Shown piece by piece: positions 50,701 to 63,119 of a stretch of 64,000 bases of DNA. The position numbers were made by a program, and so were the translations under genes. Position 1 is the first letter of the stretch. Every line of letters begins with the position of its first letter. The notes below the pieces were generated by a model that had not been told where the DNA came from, made no database searches, and worked only from the letters and a program-made list of their open reading frames with translations. Source of the DNA: Istiophorus platypterus (lineage: Eukaryota; Chordata; Actinopteri; Istiophoriformes; Istiophoridae); assembly GCA_016859345.1 (NCBI GenBank), contig CM029121.1, positions 1,312,329 through 1,376,328 on the forward strand. Direction: 5' to 3'.

Positions 50701-53700
50701 CAAATTTCACATCTTCTGATCTCTAAAAATCTGTCAAATTAAACAATCTGAGTATGAAAACAAGTTCTTTAGTTAGCTCCTCACATTTAGTGTCCATACT
50801 GATGCCTTGACCTGTGTCAAATGATCACAAGTAGATGTGTTTCTTTTTAAGGGGGGACAGGCCACTAAGATAGTGAATCATTGCTGTATAAAACAGTGAA
50901 TGAAAACATTGCAATATTTTGATAACTGTTTACATTTTTGTTGAGGTTATAACTGTTGTAAGTGTGAGAGCTGCTGTATGATTGCATTTATTAATGGTCA
51001 TATCTGAACTACATTCATTTGTATTGAATTAATTAGAGAGAAATATAAAAATTCCTCTTTTTCTGAGGCTCCAATCTCTGCAAGAACACCAGCTGTCAAG
51101 ATAAACCCCTCAACAGACATCACTAATTTGCATGAGTCCTGAATTGCTGTCTTGGTTTGTGTTGTGCATTATATATTTTTTTTATTTTATTCTGTCCTTT
51201 TCCAGGTAAAGTGTATTGTTCTTCAGTTGCTCAGAGGTTTGGAGTATCTCCACCACAACTTCATTATACACAGGTCAATCCCAACAACTAACTCTGATGC
51301 TACTATGTGTAATCCAAAGCTGAATGCTACAAGTTATGGCCTCTTCTCTTGAGGCCGTTGAAGGTTATTCTAAGGAACAAAGTAAAAAGTGTTACTGGCA
51401 TAGAAGTTAACAAGTCAGGTTTAGGCAATATAGGTAAACCAAATTACACACGAAACTTTATGACAAGTGAAATGTATTGATATCATCAACTGATGTAAAT
51501 GGTCTGCACTTACATAGCACTTCTCTAGTCTTATTGACCACTCTAAGTGCTTTAAACTACAGTCACATTCACAGTTTTTTTTTCTATGCATAAAGCACTT
51601 CTCTCTCACTCACTTACTCACTCACTCACTCACTCACTCACTCACTCACTCACTCACTCAGACACAGTCTGTAATAATCGGGGCAATTTGTATAGTATCT
51701 TGCCCAAGGACACTTCGACATATTAAGTGGAGGAGGTGGGGATTGAAACGCTGGGACGACCTGCTCTACCTCCTGAGCCATATGTCTAGCATTATATATC
51801 TTATTAATGTTTCACTAGCATAATGTGTTTCAGTACTTTATTTTCTCTCTTTGTCCTATTCTCTGTAATAAAGATGGGCATGTGGATTAACTAAGTGGAC
51901 TGATCTGGTTTTCATAGTGACAGTCATATTTAATGCTGCAATGCAAAGGTAACTAAAGGAGCGGAGGAGATGACTTTAGAGTTCAAAGAGAGATATAAGT
52001 CTTTTCTTACTAAGTTAAAAGAAAGGATAATGAAAAAAATAGAAAATGAACAGTTATTGAAGCTTATTTCCATTTCCATATAAAACAGTACTATTGACTA
52101 TAAATCTAGATATCCTTAAAATGTAGAATATTTCCAATCAAGAAAGAAAACAGTGAAAATCAAGTAAAGGTACAACTTTTGTCTTTTTGTGTAATTTAAG
52201 ACAACATGAACACGATTGTCAATATCTGCAACAAATATAGCTCTTGACACTTTCTCATGGTTGTGATGAAAAGACTGATTAGGAAGGAGCATTCCTCAGA
52301 AACAATGGCCATTTTTTACAACAGCTTAACAGTGGGTAAGCTTCAACTGTAAATTCAAGCTATATAGGTTGACATTTGTTATGCATCTCTGGAAATGCCT
52401 GACAAGTAGATGGAGTTGAAAGCACTGTATCCACTGGTAGTTGGCTCACGATCCTCTCCAATCTCGTTATCAGGGACCTGAAGGTGTCTAATCTGCTGAT
52501 GACAGACAAAGGCTGTGTTAAGATCGGTGAGTCATCACTATTACCGTAACCACCTCTGCAGCTCCCACTATAGTGACATATCTGCACTGACATATACCCC
52601 AAATTCTGCCATCACTGACCTTTGACCTCTCTCTTACAATGCCGGCTTTCGATGTTCTTGTTTTCATAGTCTTAAATATGGATCCCTGACTTTTTATTTT
52701 ACTTGCATATCTATACATAAATGTAGTGGTAGTCTTTTCCTGAATGTGCTATTTGCCCCCCGGTTTACAGCTGATTTTGGGTTGGCCAGGATGTATGGTA
52801 TCCCGCAGCAGCCCATGACCCCCAGAGTTGTTACACTGTGGTAAGTTTATTTGTCCTCTCAGAATAGTTTACCCTAAATACCCCTTTAGCCTTATTCTGT
52901 TTGTGTCTGGGTGGTGCCTTGTGCAGATGCTTACGATGCTTACACCGTGCTTGTGCAGGCTCAGTGGAAACTCTTCCCCTTAATACCTCTCAGTAATCCT
53001 CCCTTATTAGCTCCATTACCTCAGGCAGGCTGGTCCCTGTCTCAACAACTACTCCTTCCTGCCATCTGTCTGCAGGTACAGAAGCCCAGAGCTCCTCCTA
53101 GGGACCAAGACCCAAACTACAGCTCTAGACATGTGGTAAGTCGCTATCTCTAGCTTACACGTATTAACCCTAAGTTGAAGTCCTCTCTTTATATGCATTA
53201 CATTATAGAACATAGGGACCTCCATCTAGAGGGAGAATGTTTTCACTGGGAGAATAATCTGATTATCTGAATTTGACCACTGCAATTTGACTATTTTATT
53301 ATCCAGTATCACTGAGAAATTTTACAGGCTTGAACTTTATATTCATCTCACACCACATGAAGAGTCAACAGGAAATGATTGGAGGAATGGTTGATAACAT
53401 TAGGACTGTCATTATGTTTGCTGTGCAGGGCAGTAGGCTGTATCCTGGCAGAGCTGCTGGCTCACAAACCTCTGCTGCCTGGAACCTCCGAGATCCAACA
53501 GGTGGACCTGATAGTTCAGTTGCTGGGAACGCCCAATGAAAACATCTGGCCAGTGAGACTTCAGCTCTGAATAAATCTTCAGCATTAACAACACTCTGTC
53601 TGTGATGCCTGATGATAATAAGGGTGTTTATGTGTGTGTACATCTTAGGGTTTCTCTCAGTTGCCCCTCGTTGGTCAGTACAGTCTGAGGAAGCAGCCGT

Positions 53701-54872
53701 ACAACAACCTGAAGAATAAGTTCACCTGGCTGTCTGATGCTGGACACAGACTGCTCAACCTGCTCTTCATGTACAACCCACAGCGCAGGTCCAGCAACAC
53801 TCACTTAACTTTTGTGAAGCACTTTGTGACTTTTATCTTTAAAAGTTGCTTGCACATGTACACGTAGGCCTTTTACACTTGTGACAAGTTGTTGCACTAG
53901 AATGATTAAAAAAAAAAGTTTACTTTAAAAAATTCTTCGATTAAATTAATATATAATGAAAACAGGATGAAATACTCCTGCTAAACACTTTTACTTTTTT
54001 TATATAAGAAAATAAACTTCAAGGACTAAATTTCAGGCTTAAGTATCTTAAATTTTTCACTAAATTATCACATTTTAGAATCTGATGTTTTGTTTGATAA
54101 TTTCTTTGAAAGACATACAAAGTAAGTAGTAACTATTGATGTGAAATAAATATTGTGGAGTAAAAGTAGAAGAAGCAGACAAGAAATATTCAAAACTGTA
54201 CTTAAATACAGTGCTTTAGTAAATGTACTTAAGCTTTCCCCCATTGCTAAAAAGTCCATAAAAATCATAGTCGCAAGAGTGACTGTGCAAAAACAGTACA
54301 TGCACTTGGCACGAACTACACTATATACATGATATACAAACATACCATATGTGACATTGGTGTTATTGTGCATTGTATTATCAATTGTAAACAATCAGGA
54401 AGGATTGAACCTGAAAGATATCAATTATTTAATCTGCTCTTTAAGGTGACTGAATTATTTTCCTGGTACACTTCAGTAGTTTTGTAATTATTAGGAATTC
54501 ACAACACTATGTTGGTTCAAAGACAGTGTTCTCACTTTTATGTTTCACAGCTGCTTGCCTACAGGACATTAAAACCCTGTAACATGTAAATTTTCCTAAG
54601 AAACATCAATAACTGATTCTTTTTTGTTTCCCCGATCCAGAGCTACTGCAAAAGATTGTTTGGAGAGTTCCTACTTCAAAGAGAAACCTCTACGTGAGTA
54701 AAAAGTTTTTGGATGTGTGTCAGCTGTAATCTACCCCCTCTGATGTTTGTCATTCACTGTCCCTCTGCTCTGTGCAGCCTGCGAACCAGAACTGATGCCA
54801 ACCTTTCCCCACCATCGGAATAAACGGGCTGCTCCTCTGGCAGAGAGCCACGTGAAACGGACGAAAGTTTGA
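47758..54872 (+). CDS. cdk10: cdk10, cyclin-dependent kinase 10 (PISSLRE kinase)
   Basis: CDK10 is a CMGC Ser/Thr kinase that pairs with cyclin M and phosphorylates targets such as ETS2. Thirteen exons: 47758-47847, 48830-48902, 49004-49075, 49538-49640, 50420-50501, 51206-51273, 52474-52526, 52771-52840, 53076-53135, 53429-53552, 53649-53788, 54641-54693 and 54778-54872. Phase is continuous; the 360 residues equal human CDK10. Seen in the protein: start MDTVGEDEPDLIKLKS, glycine loop GEGTYG at 47-52, catalytic Lys 69, the diagnostic PISSLRE at 81-87, HRD at 162-164, DFG at 182-184, activation segment VVTLWYRSPE, and the basic tail KRAAPLAESHVKRTKV. All catalytic residues are intact. AATAAA occurs at 55245-55250 and again near 55568, so two 3' ends are possible. 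It is convergent with vps4a. Confidence 0.97.
47944..48047. repeat. Inverted repeat in cdk10 intron 1, 33-bp arms
   Basis: Arm 47944-47976 (tgtgtagctgtctgtctgta...) pairs with 48015-48047 with one mismatch around a 38-base loop. Confidence 0.93.
51494..51785 (-). mobile_element. tRNA-derived SINE in cdk10 intron 6
   Basis: Read on the minus strand, the right end begins tggctcaggaggtagagcag (RNA polymerase III A-box like), followed by gtttcaatcccc (B-box like), as in the tRNA head of a SINE. The body continues to gtaaatggtctgcac at 51494. A TCAC microsatellite (about 51606-51660) has expanded inside. Confidence 0.75.
51606..51660. repeat. (TCAC)n microsatellite
   Basis: About thirteen tandem cact units inside the SINE in cdk10 intron 6. 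Confidence 0.95.
54150..54245 (-). repeat. Interspersed teleost repeat fragment in cdk10 intron 11
   Basis: The text aaactgtacttaaatacagt ... aaatgtacttaagctttccc matches the end of the family at 15775-16080 and 44880-45025 in reverse orientation. Confidence 0.5.
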
Positions 54873-55619
54873 GGAGGAGGAGGAGGAGAGGGAGGAGGAG
54901 GAGGAGATTCTCGCTCAAATGGCGGACACTGGGCTCAGTTTCCACTGCATGAACCAGCTTTGCTCTTAAGGACATCAGTGGATTGTACTGTGGAATATTG
55001 AGTGTGAAAACTAGTTCCGGTAGGTTTCAGGTTCAAAACAACTGAAGCCAAATATTCAGAATGTCACAGATCAGAGCAAGACTAGTTACACAGGACTCTT
55101 AAGTATAGTGCAATCCTTTGACCATTTCTGCAATGTAGTTACAGTTGTCTGCAGCACTGTGAACTGTTTATAGCCACAATAGAAATGTCCTTTGTTAGCT
55201 TCTGGATTATTTCTTAAAATTTGTATTGCTGCCAATGTCTGGACAATAAAAAGTTCTGGAGAATGAGGTTGCCTTGATATATATACCGAGGTGTGGCGAG
55301 CATTTATAACACACTTTAGAATTGCTATTATAACTGACTCAGCTATCCAGTGATTAGTTTTGATCCCCAACATTAAACCAATAAAACTGAAAAACATGAG
55401 AGATAGGAACTGTATATGTGTACAATGTATGAGTGTTTACATGTGTATATATTTAGATAAGGAGAGGTGAATGGGTAACTGGTCTCGACTGAAAACATTA
55501 AACCCGCTCATTGGTTTTAATGATGTGACTGATCTTTGTATGTCCGAGCCATTGGCTATTCAACATAAAATAAAAAGTTGAACCTGCAACGGTGTCTTTT
55601 GTCATTTGAAATGTCAGTT
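54873..55619 (+). other. cdk10 3' UTR and convergent gene junction
   Basis: Starts with a purine-rich GGA tract (54871-54907) directly after the stop. Two plus-strand poly(A) signals, near 55245 and 55568, lie before the vps4a poly(A) signal on the other strand at 55625-55620. Confidence 0.55.
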
Positions 55620-57400
55620 TTTATTAATTCAGGTTAAATTAGTAGTGACGGTTACATGGCCAGAGGCATATCAGGTCCCCTTACAGGACTGGTAATAATT
55701 GACCTCCCACAGAACCAGTATGTACCTTCACAAACACGCAGCGATACTAGCACTGGGCTATCACAAGACGTGCCCTCAATGAATTAGCCACAAAAGCTTG
55801 TAGTCCTGATGTGACAGTGACAGGTCAGAGAGTTGGTAAAGAATTAACATCAAATAGCAGTTTGATCTAAAAGATCATTTCAAACTGGTTAATTGTGTGA
55901 TCCTGCTTCATGATAGCCAGCAGGTCTGACTTCCTTTCTGTCTGTTAGCTGTTGAGGCTGGAGAAGGAAAGTCAGCAATGAACACACTGATGAAACAGTG
56001 TCTGCCTCAGAGTGGAACCTGCTGTGTATATTTACCTCCCAATAGAAAAAAAGACTTTCAATGGAGTTACATCATGAAACATCAATGAAAATTAATACTT
56101 CAAGTGTAAACAGACTGTATCTACTAGTATCTAACATGTCATGTGCAATCAAACAAGTAATAGTATAAATAGTGTGTAACATTGCTGAAGAACATATGCC
56201 ACAGCAAAACAAAATCAAAATGTCCCTCAAAAGGTTTGAAAAGATGTGAGAGATTTAAGCATCAATGCAGTTGGTGTTGAGCAGACTGCTACAGAATCAT
56301 ACATGTCAATAAAAGAAGATCCATGTATCCAAGTACGGTTCATATTCAGACAGAGGACTGTGTTCTGGGAAATGGAGTGCAGAGATTCATTTGAGTTCAT
56401 TTAAAAACAGCAGTTGGAAGATGAATATCCTATGATATATTTCAAAGCTCCAGATAAGCTGCTAAATGGACATGGAGGTGAGAATTTTATTTCACCTACA
56501 TGAAATGGTTAGAAATTAGAGGATTACCACTGAGATTTTTTTTTTCAAGTTTTTGGATTGAGAAAAACAATTATGTTGTGTTATGTTATGGCTCTCAGTC
56601 TAGCACATCTCTTGAATTAGGGATACTGAACATGAAAGTCAAGCTCTGAAAGCTGCTAGTACAGAGGTACAGGCCTGATAAAGACAAAGCTGTAGAAGGA
56701 CATGGCGGCAATTAATTTACCTTTTCATCAAATAACAAAATAACAGGGCTCTCAACATACGGACATACACATTAAGACACACAAGTTTAATAAAAACACA
56801 AATGCATTCACACACTCACATGCCTGGCAGGAGAACTAACTTCCTCTCTTGTTTCTTCTTCGAATGTCACTGTCCTTCACTGCGATCCAAAGCAAAGTGC
56901 ACTATGGCAACAAAATGTACCGTCCTTCAGTCAAAGATAGAATCGGCTCACTAAGGGACAAACTTTATGCATTAAGAATAAAATGCAGCTTTCCTTGCGT
57001 CAATGCAGGCTAGAAGAAAAGTTCTTTGAACGTGCTATAGTGGCTGCTTGGTAACAGAACATTGTCTTAAATGGGGTAAAGACATGGGCGCTACTGTCCA
57101 TGTAACAACTCACACCAAGATTGTCTATTGTTGCATTTGGTCAATGTCCTCCAAGGATTCAAAAATACTGGACTGGATGATTAGAAGTAAGAAACATAAG
57201 ATTTCTTCTCTTATTAGTCCAGCCAGACCAGTCATTTATTTTAAATCCATAAGAGGCAGTGAACCAAGTGCTCAGCTGACAGATGGAAGCTTACAGGATG
57301 GTACAGCAGTTGAGGGGGGAGTTGAGTCGTCGGGAGCAGTTTGACCCTTCTAATGGACTTGGGGGAAGAGGTGGGGAAGGATGGGGTGAAGCTCTGTCTC
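55620..57400 (-). other. 3' UTR of vps4a (inferred)
   Basis: Non-coding between the vps4a stop (57401) and a minus-strand AATAAA at 55625-55620. The inferred 3' UTR is about 1.8 kb. No other gene was seen. Confidence 0.45.
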
Positions 57401-60400
57401 TCAGCCCTCCATCCCAAAGTCCTCTGTGAACTTCTTTACCTTCAGCAAGTCTTCAGTGTTGACTGTGGGACGGGTGGTGGACAGGGAGCGCAGCATGTCT
57501 GACTACAGGGGAGGGAAAAATACAAATGATTTTTGTTTCACACCCATTTTTTTTCTTGTTGAATCTCTCCTTCAGTTTACTACCTGCTTGTTTCCACAGT
57601 TTGAATTCTGTTATTGTGGCTCAGGTTAAATTATAAACCATTTCTATATTGTTCATTAATACATGTGTATCTCACCATGCAGACTATGGGCTCAAGGAGT
57701 TTATCACCAGGAACATCCATCCAGGTCATCTCTATCGCTGCAGGGTCACCAGGGGAACAAGGTGTCAAGAGGTCATCCACGATCACCTGGTTGTTGCTTC
57801 GAGATGGACCGCGAACCTGCAGGAGTAACAACAAGGAAAAAACTTAAAAAAGAAATGCAAAATGTACAAAGTCATGTAAAATAACCATACCAATAAGTTG
57901 ACAGACATGGGTTCTGAAGATGGAACATGTTGGTCTTTTTTTCTTCCGTTTCTAGTGAGCCCACCTTTTTGAAATGTGTGGCAGACTGGACCTTCCTAAC
58001 TGGCTGCATGAGAGCGTCCCGGACGATGATGCTGATGTCGGCGCCGGAGTAGCCATCCGTTTTGCGGGCAAGCTGCCGCAGGTCTGCTTCGCTCAGGCTG
58101 TGTGGAGTGTTGCCCAGATGAAGACGGAACATCTGAGCCCGAGCCGGCTCCTCTGGCAGAGGGATGTAGATACGCTTCTCAAATCTGCCACACGACAGAG
58201 GACAAGTTCCATCAATCACACAATCCCCAGGTGTTCAAATCAAAAATACTATCAACTGTGTGCTTGCAGGTTTCTGACACATTTAAGTCTTTATTGAGCT
58301 TGTGAAAGCTGCCTAGAGCTGAATTTTAGACTCTGTCACAGAGAGCCCAAATGTGTTTTAACGTAAGGGAGCTACAGATAAAGAATATAAGAATGGGGGA
58401 CAGTATTCAACAATTATATTGAGTGATGCAACAGAATATGATACAAACAATATTCTCATTATTTTAATATGATCGAATTTTGGAATAACCCTGATGTTGG
58501 TTTAAGAGAGTGTTCACACTTGCTGATTGGAAAAGTTTTTAAAGATCTGAGGCCATTTTCAACAGTAGTTTGGTTCCAACTCTGGTTTCGCCTGAATACA
58601 CCCTTTAGTGAAAACACTGAATTAATTATATTTGGCTTATTTCATGCATCCTGCATTTTGCCTTCCTGGACCAGTGTGGAATCTGACAATATCCGCTAAC
58701 TTTGTCGTTGTCTTTGCAAGAAGGAAAACCACTTGTGTTGAAGGAGTATTTTTTACTTATTTTCTTCCCAGCTGTAACTCCTCTCCAGCACTACTGGGCA
58801 GATGGTGCAAAGTAACAATGTGCGGCTGAGATATAAAGGCTTAAGGCTGAAAAACCGGCTATTAAAACAACTTTTATTTGACTTAAGCAACAAAGATCTT
58901 GCTCCAGTTGTCCTGAATCATAATGTACAGTAACAGTGAAATGTCTCCTTTACCTCTCGTATATTATAAAAAAAAGGTTTTTTTGAATTACCCCTGAACC
59001 TCTGTAAAACAAACTCAGTGAGAGGCTAATACACCGGGAACCATGGAGTATTGTAGTGACCTCTGACCTTCTGCGAATGGCAGCATCTAGCACCCAGGGG
59101 ATGTTGGTGGCCCCCAGCACCAAGATACCGTCATTGTTGTTTCCCACTCCTACAAAGCCAGAGAGCTTCAGTCAACATGAACACTTAGTGCTTGCACGTA
59201 GTATTTCCATATTTCAGAGGACTTTTCTATTGTCACTTATACGGTACATGATAATTACAATATTTGATACTGCATATTCTTCACTGTGCATTATTACTGT
59301 ATGTCAGTCTGATTGCTCTCTTTACTCATCTCATCATTGGCTCACCCTGCATCTGGACCAGGAACTCCGTCTTTATGCGGCGGGCAGCCTCACTCTCATT
59401 CTCATTCCTGGAGCCGCACAGTGAGTCCACCTCATCAATGAAGATGATTGAGGGTTTGTGTTGGCGAGCCAGGTCAAACAGATTCTTCACCAGCCTGGGA
59501 AACACAGGGAGAGGAGGAGGAAATGAGACTGCAAGACCCAGTGACAGCAGTTTTAAAGGAAGAGCAGCATACATCAGTGACTGGGACTGAGAAAGACTGT
59601 GAGTACTGCTGGTATGGAACAGAAACTGGTTTACTGGGTTGTGTGGAAATCTTATTGTCAATCATCAAATTCTGGTTGATCAGCTCCAAAAATAGTTTAC
59701 AACCTCCAGCCTCAAAGGAAGAGAACTACAAAAAGTAAGGTTCCATAAAGTTTCATAACTAAAAAAGAGTGTTTCATGGTGTTGTTTATCTAAAAAGATA
59801 AAGTGTCAGATTTCAACTCTAGATGGGCTAGAAACCTCTAATAAAATGAACGTGGGAAACAAACACATTCTTGTATATTACTTAATAAAATACATTCTGA
59901 CTTCTGCAGAGAATGGATCACATGTCCTGAATTTCCTGTTTATACAACAGCCATTTCAGACAGACACCAGTGACGAAGAGACGTACTTCTCACTCTCTCC
60001 CAGCCACTTGGACATCAGGTCTGAGGAGGAGACAGAGAAGAAGGTGGAGTTGTTCGCCTCTGTGGCCACGGCTTTTGCCAGGTATGACTTCCCCGTCCCG
60101 GGAGGACCGAACAGCAGGATGCCTCTCCACGGAGTCCGCTTGCCTAGGAAAAGGGAGACCCAGACGTAGTGTTGGTCCTAGAAAACAATTGACTAGGGTA
60201 GCATCCAGTAGCCCATTCAAAAAAACAATGACTAAATGACTAAATCAGACATAGAGCTAATCATGATTACATTTGCAGCTCTATCAGTCAAACAAGAAAG
60301 ATGGAGAGATTTACTAAAACAAAGCAGGACAACATCAGTTAGAGAAGTAATGCTAGACCGATATTTCTAAACATGTAACTTTTCAATTATTATGAAGTGA

Positions 60401-62490
60401 ACTAATTAATTTTAACTGTAGATTCATCTATCAGTTTTTTTGAATGATCTATGAACATTCTACAAAATGGAAACGAAAACAGTGACAAATGGCCATTAAA
60501 TGTTGTGACCCTCCCAAAGAAAAGTAGCAAATCCTCACATTTGAGAAGCTGAAATCTGATATTGTTTTGCATTTATGCTTAATGAAATATTACTTGAATA
60601 CCTAAATTGTTACAAAATAACAAGCAATTGATTTCAGCTTTAAATTTACCTTTGGTTACCTCATTATAAACACTTGATAAGATACACATAAAAATAATAA
60701 AAATAATAATAACATAATAATAATATGAACATGAATATTACTACTAATAATAACAGAACACCTTTTTAGCAAAAATATATTCACCTCTGACACATGTTTT
60801 AAAATTGTGAACACATTTTAAACACATTTCGAACCTGAGGGGGGAGGGGTGTTACATCCTACAATACCTGTAAAGAGATGAGGGAATTTGATGGGCAGGA
60901 TGACAGCTTCCTTCAGGGCTTCCTTGGCCCCCTCCAGCCCAGCCACATCATTCCACCTGACATTGGGCTTCTCCATTACAATGGCACCTGGAAAAATGGA
61001 CAGAACATGATTAAGATCTTGATACCTTTCAAGTGCCAACCTGAGACACACTTGATGGCAACCATATACCTGTAGACCTGGCACCAATAGCATCTCATAA
61101 CTTTGCTACTACTTCAAATTAAAACAAAAAACCTTATGTCTTTCCATAGATAATAAGTGGCGTTTTCTTCCACAAAATACAGAATATCACACAAACATTC
61201 ACTGGGTTAATTTCACAGCCATGAGGAATGACTGAATTCGTATGCTCCAACTCACCCATAAGCTGCTCTTGCAGTTTCTTCTTCTCTGGGTTTTCACCCT
61301 CGCTGTCACTATCACTCCTAGAATACAAATGTTGAAGAACATGAAAATACAGGAAAGCCCAGTATTGAATTTGACACTTAAATGTGTTCACTGCGAGAAC
61401 AGGAAGATGACAGCATACTTGTCATTACTCTGTGCCTCCTTGACAGGCTTTTTGCCCTGCTTGTCTTTATTCTTCAGGTAGTCTTTAAGTTTCTCCGCTC
61501 GGTCCAGGTACTGCATGCATTTTGCTCGTATACTTTCTTTTGCCTTATCACTGTGGGCCTCATCTGAAGGAAAGATTAAATTCCAAGCAGCAATGTGATT
61601 AAAACCTATCAACATCTGTACCAACAGAAGGCAGTAGAAGTTCAGCTAGGACAGGTACTTTAACCTCCTGTCAGGCTGCAGTACTCACATTTGATGGCAT
61701 GTAGGAAATATTCCACAGCATGCTGATATAGGCGCAAGGCCTCCTCATAGTTCTTTGCCTTGTCTTCTTCTGTGGCTTTAGTCACAAGATCAATCGCTTT
61801 CTGCAATTGATGCAGAGAAATAATGTCAGAGGACAGAAGACAGATGTATGATGGATTGGGGGTGAGGAGACAGAGGAAGAGGCATCAAATATACAGGTGT
61901 TTGTCATCAGCTCATCAATCTTCACATATCGACACCGGAGCTTCAACCAAAACAAAGCATAGTGAATACAGTTAACATGTCATATTAAAGGGTCCTATTG
62001 GTATCTCTGCCTCTACAGCAAAATTCACTGTGTTGTTTCAGCCAATAGCCAGACTGAAATGTTTCATAACCTAGATCAGTTTGTTTTTTTTATCATGTTA
62101 ATTGTCTGTGAGCAGAAGCCACAGCCCATCTAACGGGCTGCAACCGTTACAAACATCCTCCAGCAGGGGTTTGACGTTATTTAGCCATCCACAAACTCAT
62201 GACCCACACCAGAATTAATTTAGATTACTATATATACATTATGCAGTATGCAAGTACAATAAGCTTAAATGTTTATGTTATTTTCAAAGCTATGGCCGAA
62301 CTGTTCCCAGGCTCCGTAAACAAAACTACCGTGCAAACAATGTTAGCGAGCTTTGGCGTCAGCTGTTTTGCTAGCAAGTTAGCTTGCATTCAAGCTGCCA
62401 TACGGGCTAAACCAAGTAATATGTCAAGCTGAAGCGAGCTAACGCTAGCTAGCTAATACCCTCACGGACCTGTAGTGTTGACGTTGTCAT
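57401..62490 (-). CDS. vps4a: vps4a, AAA ATPase of ESCRT-III disassembly
   Basis: VPS4 is the hexameric AAA ATPase that unfolds and recycles ESCRT-III subunits. Eleven exons: 62470-62490, 61689-61800, 61419-61563, 61256-61317, 60868-60987, 59987-60143, 59346-59494, 59068-59149, 57965-58184, 57676-57816 and 57401-57502. Phase is continuous throughout, 436 residues (human VPS4A 437). The N-terminus MTTSTLQKAIDLV begins an MIT domain (about 1-76) that binds MIM motifs such as that of CHMP1A. A charged linker SDSDSEGENPEKKK follows. Walker A GPPGTGKS is at 166-173 and Walker B IIFIDE at 222-227. Then come SRNENESEAARRIKTEF and the arginine-finger region, and the C-terminal helix ends KKFTEDFGMEG. 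EEPARAQMFRLHLG and VCMSDMLRSL favour VPS4A over VPS4B, although RGPSR recalls VPS4B. All catalytic residues are intact. Confidence 0.95.
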
Positions 62491-63119
62491 TTCATCTCAA
62501 TCTTCTCCTATCTGCCCAGATTTATATCCTCCCCAAATGTGGATGAGTGAAGAGTTAGCAGCCCTGCGCTGTGAGGCGACAGGTTGACATGACAAAACGG
62601 CGGCTAATTCACTGGCTAGCAATAATGACAGCTCCGCATCGACCGAATAGAAGCACAGCAACGCTGCGTCCACGACAAGCTAGCTGGTGCACAGATAGCT
62701 TCCGGTTCAAACTTTCAAAATACAACACCTGGCACGCACATGCGGTAGAAATGACAGAACACACATATTCGCCTTAGGTAATCAGGAATATATCATGAAA
62801 GAGATCTTCACTAAGTTAATCGCGGGTTGTTTTTCATCTGTATAAAATTAAATTCTATACATACATTTCATTCGAAGACAAATGGCTATTTTCCGGTCGT
62901 GTGGCTAAAACTAGCCACTTGACGAAAGGCAACAAAAGCAGCAGATGCTTCAAGAGCGCGACTGGATCCACCTAGTGGCCATGTTGGTTCCGTAGCGGTA
63001 GTAGAGCCACAGTGAGATGAAGGAAATGATGTACATCATTCACTACATTACAGAATATAACACATAATCTGCCCTGAGCCTCACAACAAACCACGCGTGA
63101 ACTCTTCATTTGTAACAGT
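62491..63119. promoter_or_regulatory. vps4a promoter region and intergenic spacer
   Basis: This 630-bp stretch separates the vps4a start codon from the poly(A) signal of the next minus-strand unit. It contains gctagctagcta-type short repeats near 62440-62455 and is richer in CG than the flanks. No TATA box was identified. Confidence 0.4.

Noticed and set aside
59326..60239. Several plus-strand frames of 70-120 codons
   Set aside because: They overlap vps4a exons 6 and 7 on the opposite strand and are shadows of that coding sequence.
57401..62490. Assignment of the AAA ATPase as vps4b
   Set aside because: The RGPSR segment recalls VPS4B, but more distinguishing positions match VPS4A, including EEPARAQMFRLHLG and VCMSDMLRSL.
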